Below, in pieces: positions 1 to 12,606 of a stretch of 64,000 bases of DNA (positions are counted from its first letter, which is position 1; the number at the start of each line of letters is the position of its first letter). The translations under genes and the position numbers were made by a program. Origin of the DNA: Beta vulgaris subsp. vulgaris (taxonomy: Eukaryota > Streptophyta > Magnoliopsida > Caryophyllales > Amaranthaceae); the NCBI RefSeq assembly GCF_026745355.1, contig NC_079205.1:39901056-39965055 (forward strand). Reading direction: 5' to 3'. Below the pieces are notes generated by a model that was not told the DNA's origin, made no database searches, and saw only the letters and a program-made list of their open reading frames with translations.

Positions 1-149
1 TACTTTTGAGTCATAACAAGTGAATAAATTATTAATCATGTAAAGTGAAACATGGATAGCAATAGCTTTAGACTTGCGTGCACGTATGAAGTGTTGGACA
101 AGTATGAGTTGGAGTACCTGGTGGTAGCCCATGGCTTTTCTTGGAACCG

Positions 150-1290
150 GATCAACGGAGAAAGTTATATATTCGGATAAAATCGAAAATCCAATCCAAT
201 CCAATCCGAATTAGTAATTCGGATCGGATTCGAAGTGTGTTTGGATTGGATTTGGATTGAGATTTTTGAAAAATTGGATTTTTGAATCGGATTGGATTAA
301 GAGTAATTGGATCCAAAAATCCAATATAACTGAATAACAATATGCCTTGTATTATGTATCTGGATTGGGCTTAAGTAACTAATTGATTTTTTTTTTTTTA
401 GAAAAGCCTAGTCCATAGCCTAATAGACGTATCTCTTCAACCCTTCCGATCCCCTAAAATCCTAACAACACTTAATTCCTCATTTCCTAAATCTATTAGG
501 CTTCTGTTGTGCTTAATTTATTGGAAAATTTGCATAAAACCACCTTAAGTTTTCACTTATTTAGAAACTCCCACCTTTATGTTTTTTTTCCCTAAATTTC
601 CACCTAAACTTTACAAAACCTTTATAAACTCCCACCACTTAACGGATTTTGCCAAACTCCGTTAGTGGTGGGGCCCACATCAATTTTTTTTTCCCTCCAA
701 ACAACTCACTTCCCCTTCTTATAATTTAGAATTTCCCTCCAACTCATCACTTATCTTCCCCCCTCATTTTTTTCATCTCTCTGCCACCATTTTAGAAGGA
801 GCAAAGTTTGAGCTCGTTATTATTGATTTGTTGTTAATATACCAGCAGTGATATTTTGCCAAAATGTGCGAGAGCGGGTGATGTTTCTGATTTTTTTGGA
901 GGGAAAAACAAAAAAAATAACTAATGTGGGCCCCACCACTAACGGAGTTTGGCAAAATTCGTTAAGTGGTGGGAGTTTATAAAGGTTTTATAAAGTTTAG
1001 GTGGAAATTTAGGCGAAAAAAACATAAAGGTGAGAGTTTCTAAATAAGTGAAAACTTAAGGTGGTTTTGTACAAATTTTCCTAATTTATTTCATTAAAAA
1101 ACTAGAGTTTTAAAAAAACGGATTTTCAGATCGGATCCAATCAGAGTATGAAAAATCGAATTGGATTGGATTATATTCATGCTCTAATCGGTTTGGATTC
1201 GGATTGGAAAATTTAAATCCAAATTTTGTTTGGATAGAATTGGATTAGGCACTAATCCAAATCGTGCACCGAACTTTCACACCTTGACCG
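150..1290. repeat. Degenerate GGATT-rich low-complexity element, split by a Mutator MITE
   Basis: The stretches 155-340 and 1100-1275 are built from imperfect reiterations of GGATTGGATT and its complement. They lie on either side of the element at 523-1081, so they look like one older repeat cut by a later insertion. The right edge reads as a sequence ending in GTGCACCGAACTTTCACACC, which resembles the ends of non-autonomous hAT-like repeats, but no matching left end or TSD was found. No credible coding sequence is present. Confidence 0.45.
523..1081. mobile_element. Mutator-type MITE (long TIRs, 9-bp TSD)
   Basis: Inverted termini of roughly 160-180 bp begin GGAAAATTTGCATAAAACC at the left and end with the complementary form at 1081. 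The arms include the matching blocks around GGGGCCCAC (668-677) and GTGGGCCCCACC (924-935). The element is flanked by the perfect 9-bp direct repeat TAATTTATT (514-522 and 1082-1090). Long TIRs with a 9-bp TSD are the signature of Mutator-like elements. The short interior has no transposase, so this is a non-autonomous copy nested inside the GGATT-rich repeat. Confidence 0.88.
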
Positions 1291-1756
1291 AATTGATCAC
1301 CGTGTCATATTTTTATTTTAAAGTTTCCTCGACATTGTAGGTCATGGAAATATGGAGTCATGCCTGTATTTCGTTTTCTAGATTGAAGACTGGTTTTGGT
1401 TTAGACAGCACGTTCCACTAACTATTCCATCTAAATTAATTAATCTGTTACTTGTGGAGTTTAGTTCAGCAAAAGTAGTCTGCAATGTTACTTTATTATT
1501 ATTATTATTGTTATATATCCCTACTTATTATTTATTAGTATCATGTTTAAATTGTTTTATTTATTTATTTATTTACTATGTAGTACTCAGCTTAACTGAT
1601 TACGTAATTTGTGTGTATGTGTTGATCATAGTTATGCCTTATTGATTATGTGATGACCTATTTGGTGAGCAATCTATAGGGATCAGTAGTGTATCGTGCA
1701 TCATAGGTTTGAAGATGATGCATCATGGCTTCGGGATTGGAGAGCTTGTGTTTACT

Positions 1757-1850
1757 ATACATTTTATTTGACTTTGACTTTGACATTGACTTTGACTTTT
1801 GAGGTAGACTTTGTTGGTTTGACTTTTAGAATTGACTTTTTGGTTGACTA
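1757..1850. repeat. TTGAC-rich degenerate repeat
   Basis: About ten TTGAC or TTTGAC units occur at irregular spacing. TTGAC is the core of W-box sites, but the tract abuts a diverged LTR fragment (1885-1993) and is more simply part of that old LTR. The rest of 1291-1884 shows nothing recognisable. Confidence 0.4.
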
Positions 1851-1884
1851 AGTTTTATTTCTAAAGTTCATTTATTATACTTTC

Positions 1885-1993
1885 CGCTGCAAAATTCTGA
1901 ATAAGACGATACGTTACCACACGGGCGATAATACTTTGATAATTCTCTAAGTTTTATATTGAAAAAGGTATTTTGGAAAATAGAGAATTGTCG
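1885..1993. repeat. Diverged LTR fragment related to the 45-56 kb chromovirus
   Basis: The block beginning TTCCGCTGCAAAATTCTGA and running through CACACGGGCGATAAT to GAGAATTGTCGG matches, in reverse complement, the first ~110 bp of the LTR that starts at 45131 and 54017. Similarity is clear but interrupted by substitutions and small gaps. No TSD or second LTR is seen, so it is a relic of a related family. Confidence 0.65.
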
Positions 1994-2399
1994 GCTTTCA
2001 AACATTTCTCGACCTAAAGTCCAGTTTTACGTTTCAACTATGGTCAAGTTTAGGTTAAGACTGAAAATGGTCCATGACTAAGAGGTTGATCTCACGCTTC
2101 ATACATTTGCTTAAAAAGGGACCACGTATAAGACGCACTCTAGTTCTTAGCTCGGGAACAAGAGAACAATGTCATGGTTGGGTAGGTTTGCTTACTAAGA
2201 TCCAAAACTATATCTTAGGAAGCTTTCGGAAGGACAAAGTGTAAACCCCCGTGGGGTGGCCTCACGAATAGAACATGCGCTAATGAGGTGAGAAAGATTG
2301 TCCTTATGGTGGCTTAAACGATAGCCATGCATATGCAAAACAATGCTACTCTAAGAATCTAAGGCATAAAAAGAGAATGAATTGTACTTTTCAAGTTTC

Positions 2400-2760
2400 A
2401 CCGATTCATTTTAAAAAATACTTTTAAAAAAATTCTCCCTTGTGAAGTCGCCAAACTATAGGCGTGTTTTTATTCACCTACCGGGATGAGCGTGTAAAGT
2501 TTTGATTGAAAATTGTTTTGTGTTCAAAGAAGTCGCCAACAAGTAATTCAAAAAAGACTGATAAACCTAATTGATATTGGAAAATCTTAGGGACAACTTA
2601 AGGGACTTATCTAATGTATATTTTTCCCTCATGACTCCAATAATGGTCAATGAATCATATATTGAGTTCGAGGGTGAGGGTACGAATAAGATCTGGAATC
2701 AAATTACCCTATTGTTAGCCTCTTGATCATTTCAAGTTTTATGCAAAAGAATAACCAGAG
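2400..2760. repeat. Relic of a Ty3/gypsy (Tat-like) internal or LTR region
   Basis: Phrases such as GAAGTCGCCAACAAGT, ACCTAATTGATATTGG and GAGGGTGAGG recur in diverged form at about 27900-28080, directly upstream of a decayed Tat-type gag. The two stretches appear to be copies of the same non-coding retroelement segment. No coding capacity remains here. Confidence 0.45.
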
Positions 2761-2787
2761 AATATTTTCAAGCACCCCAAAAATATA

Positions 2788-3038
2788 CTTCCTCCGTTTC
2801 TTAATAAGTGCAACATAGAGAAAGTGGGGGAATACCAAGGAATGTAGAGAGAGAAAGTTGGGACCACAATAAAGTAGAGTAATTCAAGTGATGAAACAAA
2901 AAAGTTGTGGTCCCCTTTTGCTTTTTGATGGCATATTTGTAATAATATTGAACTTTTTTTACCATTTTGAGCTTGGTTGCACTTATTGTGACTATTCCAA
3001 ATAAGGGAAATGTTGCACTTATTAAGAAACGGAGGTAG
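2788..3038. mobile_element. Stowaway-type MITE
   Basis: The termini CTTCCTCCGTTTCTTAATAA (left) and the complement of CTACCTCCGTTTCTTAATAA (right) form TIRs of about 27 bp with few mismatches, flanked by TA (2786-2787 and 3039-3040). The CTCCCTCCG-like end and TA target site fit the Stowaway (Tc1/mariner-derived) MITE family. The interior of about 200 bp is non-coding. Confidence 0.85.
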
Positions 3039-3400
3039 TATTAGTTTAAGTTGATTGATTAAATATTTCGAAAATACTATTTTTTTTTAGTGATACGTTA
3101 TTAGGCAATCAAAATTATTAGGTTCCTAATAGATTGTTCAAATATTTGAATAATATTAGAACAGTTCCTTAGGTCTTAATTAGAAATAATAGCATATTAG
3201 TGATGAAAACATCAGTTGGACAATCATGAAAATATATATGAAACAAAAAGAAAGCGTAGACATCAAAACATACAAAAGAACGAGCTTTTATTAAAGATCT
3301 ACATCATGAAAAAAATCGTTAGTAACTTCAATATAAAAATGAGAAATTTATTCAACGACTCTCAGAAATATACTGGTGTCGCTTCGATATGAGGGAATAA

Positions 3401-3750
3401 CACTAGTGGAAAAAAACGCATCTGGTCTGGTCAAAATCGGGCTTATCGATCCAATTTTGGTCCGAATCGGGTGGGCTCGCAGTATCTCATAATGATTAAT
3501 TGATCCGGTCCTAAACCGGATCAGTTAATCAGTTACTGTTCTGATTTTGACGGGAAAACCAGATCAGTTAATCATATTAAGTGATCCGACTTTCCTTAAA
3601 AACTGGATCAGTTGAAGTGCAAATCTAATTTTTTTTTTAAAAATGGCAAGCAAACTAATCCAGTTATCTTGATGAACCGAATCAGCTATTTGCAATCTTA
3701 AATTAAAAAAAAAAACTAATTGGTTGTCATTCAACCAGTAGGGACAAGCC
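3401..3750. mobile_element. CACTA-type transposon end with subterminal repeats
   Basis: CACTAGTGGAAAAAA at 3401 matches the CACTA-superfamily terminus. It is followed by several inverted and direct copies of GATCAGTTAATC or GATCCGGT-type motifs, which fits the subterminal repeats of this superfamily. The opposite end was not found, so the element is truncated, rearranged or too diverged. The 113-codon open frame at 3995-4336 lies beyond it and shows no recognisable domain. Confidence 0.5.
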
Positions 3751-6609
3751 CTTTACAGCGCATGTAAACACTTCATTCTTGTTTTCCCTATACAAGGAGA
3801 TGTACCATACAAGAAATATACAAAATGGTTTAATCCCCATCATTATACATCAATTTTGACTAGAAAAACATAATGTGAGTTAGGGGAACAAAATTAACTA
3901 GACTAATTAACCTATATTGGTTAGAAAAAGTTAACTAACTTGCTTCAGACTAACTTGTTGCTACTCATCCCTCAAATACAACTCACAACCCACAATGAAA
4001 TGGCGTGTTGACGAAAGATCGCGTGTGAGAGCATTGCTTGAAAGAGAGGAGAACACCCTCTTTCACCTTGGGTGTCGCGTGTCTACTCGACACGACGCTC
4101 GACATGCCTGGAAGAAGTGTCTGAGTTGGGTATTAGAAAAGTGTCGGAACAGATGTGTCAAAATCACCCAATCTGAAGAGAGAAATAGAATACAGAAAAG
4201 CCCATCAAAATTACAAAGGAGAAATTACAGATCTAGGGCTTGGATGACAAACTCTAGATGTGAAATTGGAAAGAGAGGAGATCAGGCTTTTGAAAATTAC
4301 CACGGGGATTTCGCTTTTCGATCAATTTCAAACTAGAAGGAGGACTCCATTATTATCCAATGCTCTGATGTGATTTACACAGAGAGGGAGAACGAAGAGA
4401 ATTGAAGAAGATGAGAGAAAGAGATAGAAGGTGAAAGGGTGGGAGGTACAAACATGGGAAATGATTATTCTGGAAAAAAAAAATTACTAAAAGCTTGAAA
4501 TGTTATAAAGAAAAGCAAAATAAATACTTATTAAATGTGTGTATTGACTATTGGAACTAGTGTGTATTGGAACATGACCCTCATTTACTCTTACTTATTA
4601 AACTAACATGAAAAATAAATATTTGCTATTCTTAGTTATAATAATTTTCAAGGTAAAAATTTAAATTCTACCTACTTTTTAACAATTTTCCAACTTTTTT
4701 TACGGAAAAAAGGTGTGTGGATTTTTTTCGGACACTTATACTATACTCGTGTCTATAAAATTGGTCAAGGCACTCTTTTGACCATATCCTCGTATCGGCC
4801 ATACTGTTGGGGTAGAGTGTCGGATCCTCTTATCTCTACTTGAATACGACATCCGCATTCGTGTCGAAGTAAGATAGTGTTAGAAAATGAAAATAAGACA
4901 CATGAAGTTAATAAAACCAAACTGCGAAATAGATATGAGTATTACAATACAGTTAAAGATGTCAGACTCTGAAGCTGCTAACCTATAGACCCAGTATTAA
5001 TGATCCTGGTCTCTATTTTGCCATCTCCAGTTAAAGAAATAGAATATGCAGAATACATTAGATTTTGTGAAACATGCTACTTTTTTTAGAGTATAGCTCG
5101 AAACTGATAGTTCTAGATCTTTGATCATGGCTATCATTTATATGTCATATCACATCTTGATTTCAAGAGTCTACATGGTTTAGAAATGAGAGGCCATCTA
5201 ATGGAGCAGCATGCCCTCACAAACTGAGCTCTGGACTTCTTAGTATGTATTTGAAAGTTTATGATCTGTTATTGTGGAGTATCCAAATATTTTTTTTCTA
5301 TTACTTGTCACTGATATACATTTTAACTTGACAGCCATCACACTGAAGTGTGTCGGGGCAACATTGGGGAGAAGCCACCATTGACTAAGAAGTTGCCGGC
5401 TACAAAAACTGTAATCTTTTTCACCTATATTGTCTTATGATGGTCATCTTACCCCTTCATGGATGCCCCTAAACTGTTAAAGAAGGGGTAGAGGAGCTAG
5501 TAGGGTTTTAGAGAGAAAAGAGAAAGCAAAAGGCGTATAACAATAAGTAACCCACTTAATTATTCAATATTTTTCATTGCCCTCATATTCTTGGATATTG
5601 AAGAGGTGTAGAGATGCGACAGGAGAGAGAACAATATTAGGGAGAAATATGAGAGGATAAGAGGTGAAATTGGGGGTTTAAGTGCGTCATGTGATGTATG
5701 CGTGTGATTGTGAGTTAATGCTTGAAAAATAGTGAAAGTTACAGGTTAGTTTTGGACAAAAAGTTTCATCTCACAAAGAAAAGTTTATATATTGCGGGTT
5801 CTTACCAATTTTTTTAATAAATGGTTTCTCAACAAAATGGCATTTAAAAGGTGATTTTTTAACACATTTTCCTTTTCTTTTAGTGTAAAAACTAAATTCC
5901 TTTTCTTTTGATTTTTTCGCTTGTCTTTATACAACTTTGAGCATTGGTATTTCTGATTAAAATTTTTTGAAAAATATAAAAAAGATGAAATCTTATAAAT
6001 ATACATTGAGATAAATTCAACAACACTTTACATGTTAAAATTTTGTAGCTCACAAACTTTAATGTTCCAAGTAAAACAAAATGGTGGAAGTAAAATTTTT
6101 CATGAAATAGTACACATAGGGTAGCTTGGTTCAATTTTTAAACCGACATAATGATAGGTCAATTTGAGGTTAGTAACCACAATCTAGTTGAAGTGATTCG
6201 AATCCCCTCTTTCCTTCTTTGTACTGCCTTCATGGCTCATATGGTTAAAAAAAATCTAGTTGAAGTGATTTCTAAGCCTGAAATTAAATTCAATCTTCTT
6301 CATCATGATTAATCGCTTTTTTTAAATAAAAAAAATTACCCTAGCAAGACTCACCACAATTCACCCAACGAGCAAAAAAATTTGTGTTGATTGTGATTGG
6401 ACCTGACCCAACATTATCCATATCCATGATTAATTTGTACCAACTCGATACGACTCAACCCGATCCTTCCAATAACCCAACCATGCTTTGTTATCCCATA
6501 CACAAACTACAACATTGGATGGCCCAATTTTTGAGGGCAAATCAAAGTATTGAAAAGCATTGTAGAGACTAGAGAGGAGAGAGCAAAACCAGCAAGAAGG
6601 CAAAGAAAA
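3751..6609. other. Intergenic AT-rich DNA, no gene recognised
   Basis: The stretch is mostly AT-rich. Around 4000-4400 and 4730-4870 lie islands with CGACAC/GTGTCG motifs that could be old captured gene or retroelement fragments, but no frame gives a recognisable protein. The last few hundred bases lead into the SDG40 gene. No TATA box was assigned with confidence. Confidence 0.4.
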
Positions 6610-8741
6610 ATGGCAGCGCAACAACCAAATTTAACAACATTTCTCGAATGGGCAGCGCAGCTTGGCGTCTCAGACGCGCCTCATCATCATCCTCCTTCTA
6701 CGGTCTCCTCTTCATGTTTGGGTCATTCACTCTCCATCTCTGATTTTCCTGAAGCTGGAGGGTACTTTTTCCTACTTCTTACCCTTTTTTTTTTCTTTTC
6801 CCACATTTTTTTTGGTAGTGAGTGTATGATTTTTCAATTGCAGGAGGGGTTTGGCGGCTGTACGTGATCTTAAAAAAGGGGAAATGATCTTGAGAGTTCC
6901 AAAATCTGTACTAATGACAGTTGAGAGTGTTCTTGAAAAAGATCAGAAACTTGCTCATTGTGTTCAATCTCATGATTATCTATCATCTACACAGGTTTGC
7001 GTTTTTGCTTCTTTAATCATTGGATTCTTAATTACGGGTATACAGAAATGTTTGAATTTGAGATGGAATTTGTGTTATTATGTCTGTAATTGCATTTATA
7101 ATTTAAGAGTTGGGTGGAAATATCCCTTTTATGATTGGGGGAAAGCTGTGTTGTTATAAGCTTTGTGACTTGTGAGTGATAGTATATGTAGGAGTTGAAT
7201 TAAATGTAGAAGTTGAAGATAGGGGATTATGGGATTTGTGATTGTTCTACTTTTAATTGATGTTTATAGTGATAAATTTGTTGAACGGCTGACTGTGACT
7301 GTATGCCGAACTTTCCAACTCAGAATTGCACCATTAAAACATCGCTCCGGTCAATTCGATAATGAGCATTTTGGGATATCTTAATTTGAGTCCTTGACTA
7401 TTGCACAAAAATGGCTTAAGGTTCTATGTGTCATAGTCAACATGTTTAGAGTGTGTTTGGATAGGGGAAGTTGGAGGGACAGGAAGGCAGGGATGCATTT
7501 TGTCTTGTTTGGATAAAACATAGAAGAAGGGAAGGGAAGGAAATTAGAAGGATATCATTTTCTTCTCCTCTTAATAAACTACCTTTGAGTGTTGGAAGCA
7601 TTTAGAAGGAAAATCGAAGGTTGCTCTTCACTCCCCTTCCTTTCTTTCCCGTCCTTCCTGTCATGATTACTATTGAAACAAAGTGTTACACTTTGTTTGG
7701 ATAGCAATATTGAACATAGAATGGAAAGGAAGGGAAAGGAAGGAGGAGGAAGGAACGGGAGAGAAAGGGAACAAAGTCACGTTTTTACCACTAAACTATA
7801 CCCGCCACAGTTGGATTATTGCATCCAAATAGAACTTTTGTCGAACACTCTAATTGGACGTACTCAAAATGGGATTGTTAAAGTATCATGAAATTTATAG
7901 TATTGGTGTTTTTTGTAGGATGATTTTAGATGGAGCTCTATTTTCATATCAAATCTCTCCAAATTAAAAAGGACAATGTTTATTAAAGATGGAGGGAAAA
8001 ATAAAAAATGGATCCCTCCCTCCCCTTCCTTACCCCAATCTCTTATGTGAACAAGGGAACTTTTCTCCTCCCTTTTTCTGTATTTCCTCTAATTCAAATA
8101 TAATGTTTATATTTTGACTGGAAATAGAAGTTTGTTGGAGTTGTAGCTGGGAAGAAGGAGAATAAGCCTCTTTGCCGATTCAACTGTTTTAATTTCTGTA
8201 TAAGATACATCTGACAGATGTAGTGTGGGTTTTAGTCTTTTAGATAGGGTGGGGTTGGCTCGTGGTAGGATTGTTTCCATTACATGACTAGTGCCAATGA
8301 TTTTATAGCAAGTCTTATGTATGCCTTAAACAAATTTATGGTAAGACCACCTCACTTTGTGCCATAAAATAATCACTTTGTAAGTTAAAGGAGTCACTAT
8401 ATAAGTTAAAGGAGTCATAACTACCGCAAGTGACCTCTTTAAGATAACAAGTTACCCTCGTCTTACCATAAAATATAGTAAGACAGTCTTATATGAGATT
8501 TTGTAATGATTCAAATTTTTTGCTGCTCATCACAACAATAATTATTAGTGCCTATTCTCTCTACTTTAGGACTAAAAACTCCACTCACTTTCTCCTAGAC
8601 ACAAATTTACAAATTACAACCCAAATAACAGTTTTCACTTTTCAACAACTGCCTATCGACTGATGCAAGAAATTTGAAATAGGATAGAGTGGAATTAGAT
8701 TTCATAATGCATAATGAATCATTAACATCATATCACCTAAG

Positions 8742-8814
<73 letters not shown>

Positions 8815-11800
8815 TCTTTTCTTAATTTTGGGAGCAGAGTGATACAAGTATATAACTCTTTTTTTTAAACTTCAACTAAATGTCTAAACTTGGCAAAATT
8901 TTCCCTTTTTTGTGTTGTTTATTAGTTCGGGAGGGGGTCGGAAACGGGGATCATCTCCTATCCCAACTTGGAAGTATAGAGCCTACACAGATTTTGTAAC
9001 TAGTAAGGGAATAACATTATGAATGAAGAAGATACTCCAGGGAGTAGAGAAGGGGGAAACAATAACCAATGGGGTTTTAGTATTTGTTTGTATTTCAAAA
9101 CTTAAGAACAAAACCATTTGGGACTAGGAGTTTTGACTAAATCTTCCATCTACTTTGGCTAAGGCTGATAATTTCTGGATGCTTCCTTTATCAATTTTTC
9201 TAGATGGATTTTCTGATCCACCAGTGATGTTCCTTGGAAAGTGCGTCATCTATTGCAGCTTTTGAGGAGGTGAAGAAAATTCATGTTATGAGATCCAGTT
9301 TACTGACTGCACCTTTTTGCTTCCATTGTCTAATCATGTCTCGCTTCTTAATGTATGCCAATTTCTTCTCACTAGCTTCCATGATCTTTCTTACTCTGTT
9401 ATTATCCGTACAATGTTGCAATGAGATGGGACCAATGTTTTTTTTGTCATTATTATTGATAATGAGCATCCATAGTGAGCTTTTTTTGTTATATATTGCA
9501 CACTGATTACTTGGTAACTTGAAGCTGAGGAAAATGATGAAAAAATTCAACTAGATTTTGTGTATAAATTCTACAGTTGTTGTCTTTGGGTGGTGATGGT
9601 TGGAAAGAAAATTTGGAATATGCAATGGACTTACTGAGACGCTGCTTTCTGCTCTACTGTGTTCTTTGACCTAAATCATATTTTCTTTATGGCACTATGA
9701 CTCTAATATTAGATGGGATGTCGTTCAGTTATCATGTTTAGCTTTCTGTAACTTCTTGCTAGGAAATGAAGATTGTTCTTGCCTTGGCCGAGATCCATCT
9801 ACTGTATTTGCTGTTCTTGACCACCTAATTCCTTTTAAATTTGTCACATGTCATCAAGTTTTACTTTATATCCATAATTGTAGCATTGATCTATTGTTTC
9901 AGATTGTTCTGTCACTTCTGTGCTCTATGGTTAAATCTCAACCTGCTTAGACGGATACCTGAGTCCTTATATAGTTATATACTATACAGTAATAGGGCTG
10001 AAATATCTTGGTTTAGATTGCGTAGGCATATTCTTGATAGAAGACTTCCCGTAATTTGTCTTTACCTTTCCTTTCAAAAAAGAAAAGTAATGCAGAAAAA
10101 GTTGTGTCAGAATATGATCTGAACCAGACTGTTTCTTTGAGTTCTGACTCTTATATTAGCTGTTTTCCGTTGTGTGCCTTTTCTCACTTAAGTAATTGTT
10201 GTTGAATTTTGTAGGTTCTCTCCGTGTGTCTATTAGCCGAAATGAACAAAGGAAAGAGGTCTGCTTGGTATCCTTATCTAGTGCATATTCCTAGAAGCTA
10301 TGACACTCTATCAAGTTTTGGTCCGTTCGAGACAAAAGCATTGCAAGTTTGGTTCTGACATTAGTAATTTACGCTATTCATTTCATCTTTGTTCTGCTAT
10401 CATTTGCTACCAATGCTTGATAACTTAGAATATCTACTTATTTATTGTCCCTGCTGCCTGAATTTTCATGTCACAAATCTTTAATTTATCCATTCTCCTC
10501 CTGACCACATTATTTTGACATTGTTTGCTGAACTGTGAATCTTATTCGTAGGTGGATGATGCTATTTGGATAACAGAGAAGGTCACATCAAAGGCTGAGT
10601 CAGATTGGATGGAAGCAATGTCATTGCTAGAACAACTCCAATTGAAGCCTCAACTTGTGAATTTTAGGGCTTGGCTTTGGACGTCTGCAACGGTAAGAAT
10701 ATAACCACGCATCTATGCAAGTATGATAACTTGTAATGCTTACACTCAAGTGCATGGGCATGTGTCTACAAACTGTCTGTATATATGGATATGCTTTAAT
10801 GACCTTAAGTAGATTGTCTTGTCTGTGACTTAGTGTGGATTCTGGTCACAAGTCCTTGAACACAGATCTCGAAATCTAATTACTGATACTTCTTAATTAT
10901 TTGCTGTTATGGTGGCTTTGTTCGGAAGTAGGAAGTCACTTATGGTTGGTGTCAATCCTGTAAAGATATTTTTGGCAAGATGAATTGTATCATTTTAGAC
11001 AAGTGGCTGTCTTTTGCTCAGTTTTGCCTTCTGAATGCAGCGGGAAGTCACTTCTCAATTGTTTTTGTTCTTCCCCCGAATCGCAAAATAGTCTGCTCTC
11101 CCCTCAGCCAAGCTTAGGACATTTGGTAGAATAGCAAAGCAACTAGTATCAGTGGCATAGCAAAAATGCCTTTCTCATTATGTCATCAGTATGCTTTATG
11201 TTTTGCTGATGGTAATTGTAGCCTCTCAAGAGAGTCTCAAGAGAATCAATGACAGCAATCTCCGGAAATTTTACTTGTTCCATAATCAGGTTATCACTAA
11301 CATAGTTATCCATCTTCTACTTTGCTTAGGTTTTGAAACAACCATTCTACTAGTCTCATGTCTCACTGTTTAAGGCTATCTATTATCTACATCTGGGCCT
11401 TCCTAGATCTTGCCAACTGGAGAGAGTGCAGATTCATATTACTTTCTTTACTTGGGGTCTTGCTTAATGATGAAGGAAATTGCTTTGATAAGCTTTTCTC
11501 ATGGCTTATACTGTATTTTGACCTCAACTTTCTTTTCTTGTAGATATCATCACGAACATTCCATATACCATGGAATAGTGCTGGGGGCTTGTGTCCTGTG
11601 GGAGACCTTTTCAATTATGCTGCACCTGGAGAGGAGTTAGCTGATGCAGAAGTTTGCGAGAGTTGGCTTGGTGACTCTTTGTTATCTTTCCAGAATGGAG
11701 GTGAGAAAGAGGATCCACTTTTAGATGCTGAACAATATGATGCCTGGTCAGACAGGTTAACTGATGGTGGCTATGACGAAGATGTAGCTGCATATTGCTT

Positions 11801-12557
11801 GTATGCGAAGAAAAACTACAAGAATGGGGAGCAGGTACGATAACCCACCAATCTTTTGAGAAGCTCATTGCTGATATCACATGTGGTTACTGTACTGAAA
11901 GTATTGTCATTAATGCAGGTTCTGTTAAGATATGGGATATACACAAACTTGGAACTTCTTGAACATTATGGGTTTGTTCTGGATGTGAATCCAAATGACA
12001 AGGTTTTTATACCTTTACAACATGACATATCTGCTTGCCATTCATGGCCTGCAGATTCTCTGTACATTCAACACAATGGGAAACCTTCATTTGCACTGCT
12101 ATCTGCATTAAGATTGTGGGTAACTCCTCCAAAGCAGCGAAAATCTGTTGGTTACCTTGCACTTTCTGGGTCACAGATCTCTCTAGAAAATGATAAAAAG
12201 GTGATGAAATGGTTGTTATCAAATTGTCGTGCACTTCTGAATAGTCTTCCCTCAACTATAGAAGATGACCAATCATTACTTGGCGCAATTGACAAGGCTC
12301 AACAACTTCAGTCCTTTGAGAAGCCAATCAATATGACTCATGCAGCTACCATGGAATATTGCAAATTCTTGGACCTCTGCTGCGGCGGAAGTGATGTGTT
12401 AGCTCTGTCCTCAAAGGTGAAAAGGTCCATGGATAGGTGGAAATTGGCAGTTCAGTGGAGGCTTAGGTACAAAAAAACGCTAGTTTATTGCATTTCGTTT
12501 TGCTCTCAAGCTATTGAGACTCTCCACTGTAAATGGCGTGAAATGGAGAATTTATAG
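6610..12557 (+). CDS. SDG40: SET-domain protein-lysine methyltransferase, SDG40-type (6 exons, 501 aa)
   Basis: Exons are 6610-6761, 6844-6994, 10215-10346, 10552-10692, 11544-11834 and 11919-12557, all with GT-AG borders, giving an unbroken 501-residue frame. Features of the SETD3/Rubisco-LSMT branch of SET proteins are visible. A GGRGLAAVRDLKKGE motif opens the SET domain near residues 49-63. An AGGLCPVGDLFNYAAPG stretch lies at 205-221 (N216-Y217 in place of the usual Asn-His). The post-insert motif with RYGIYTN and LLEHYGF lies at 293-308. The rest is an alpha-helical C-terminal region like the LSMT substrate-binding domain. Length and order fit Arabidopsis SET DOMAIN GROUP 40 (about 490 aa); the ortholog assignment is from memory. 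The start is the first ATG after an open but non-ATG 5' extension. Likely substrate is a non-histone protein, by family analogy only. Confidence 0.87.
7449..8110. repeat. MITE-like TIR element(s) in SDG40 intron 2
   Basis: The left end GTGTGTTTGGATAGGGGAAG and the complement of the right end near 8100 (AACATTATATTTGAATTAGAGG) are loosely related. A second TGTTTGGATAG motif at 7690 suggests two nested copies. G/A-rich GGGAAGG blocks face C/T-rich CCTCCC blocks. TSDs were not resolved and no transposase is present. Confidence 0.4.
8752..8808. repeat. (TA)n microsatellite
   Basis: An uninterrupted TA dinucleotide run of about 28 units sits inside intron 2 of the SET-domain gene. Such runs vary in length between individuals. 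Confidence 0.97.
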
Positions 12558-12596
12558 TCTTGGGAGAACTATCCTAATCTCGTTGTATCTCTCCTG

Positions 12597-12606
12597 AATA
12601 AATAAA
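12597..12606 (+). promoter_or_regulatory. Polyadenylation signal, SDG40-type gene
   Basis: Two overlapping AATAAA hexamers (12597-12602 and 12601-12606) lie 40 bp after the TAG stop codon. Position and sequence suit a near-upstream element for 3'-end formation. Confidence 0.55.

Larger units (their letters stand above)
6995..10214 (+). other. Large intron 2 of the SET-domain gene, filled with repeats
   Basis: This 3.2-kb GT-AG intron separates the SET N-flank from the next coding exon (exon 3). It contains GGATAGG/GGAAGG-type inverted-repeat sequence (7449-8110), a GTAAGAC-type inverted repeat (about 8338-8505) and a TA microsatellite (8752-8808). From about 8850 to 10214 I see no repeat family or gene that I recognise. 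Confidence 0.75.

Noticed and set aside
1757..1850. W-box regulatory cluster
   Set aside because: TTGAC repeats sit beside an LTR relic and far from any gene start, so a repeat origin is more likely.
3995..4336. 113-codon ORF as a gene
   Set aside because: No recognisable domain, no promoter or splice context, and it lies between transposon remains.
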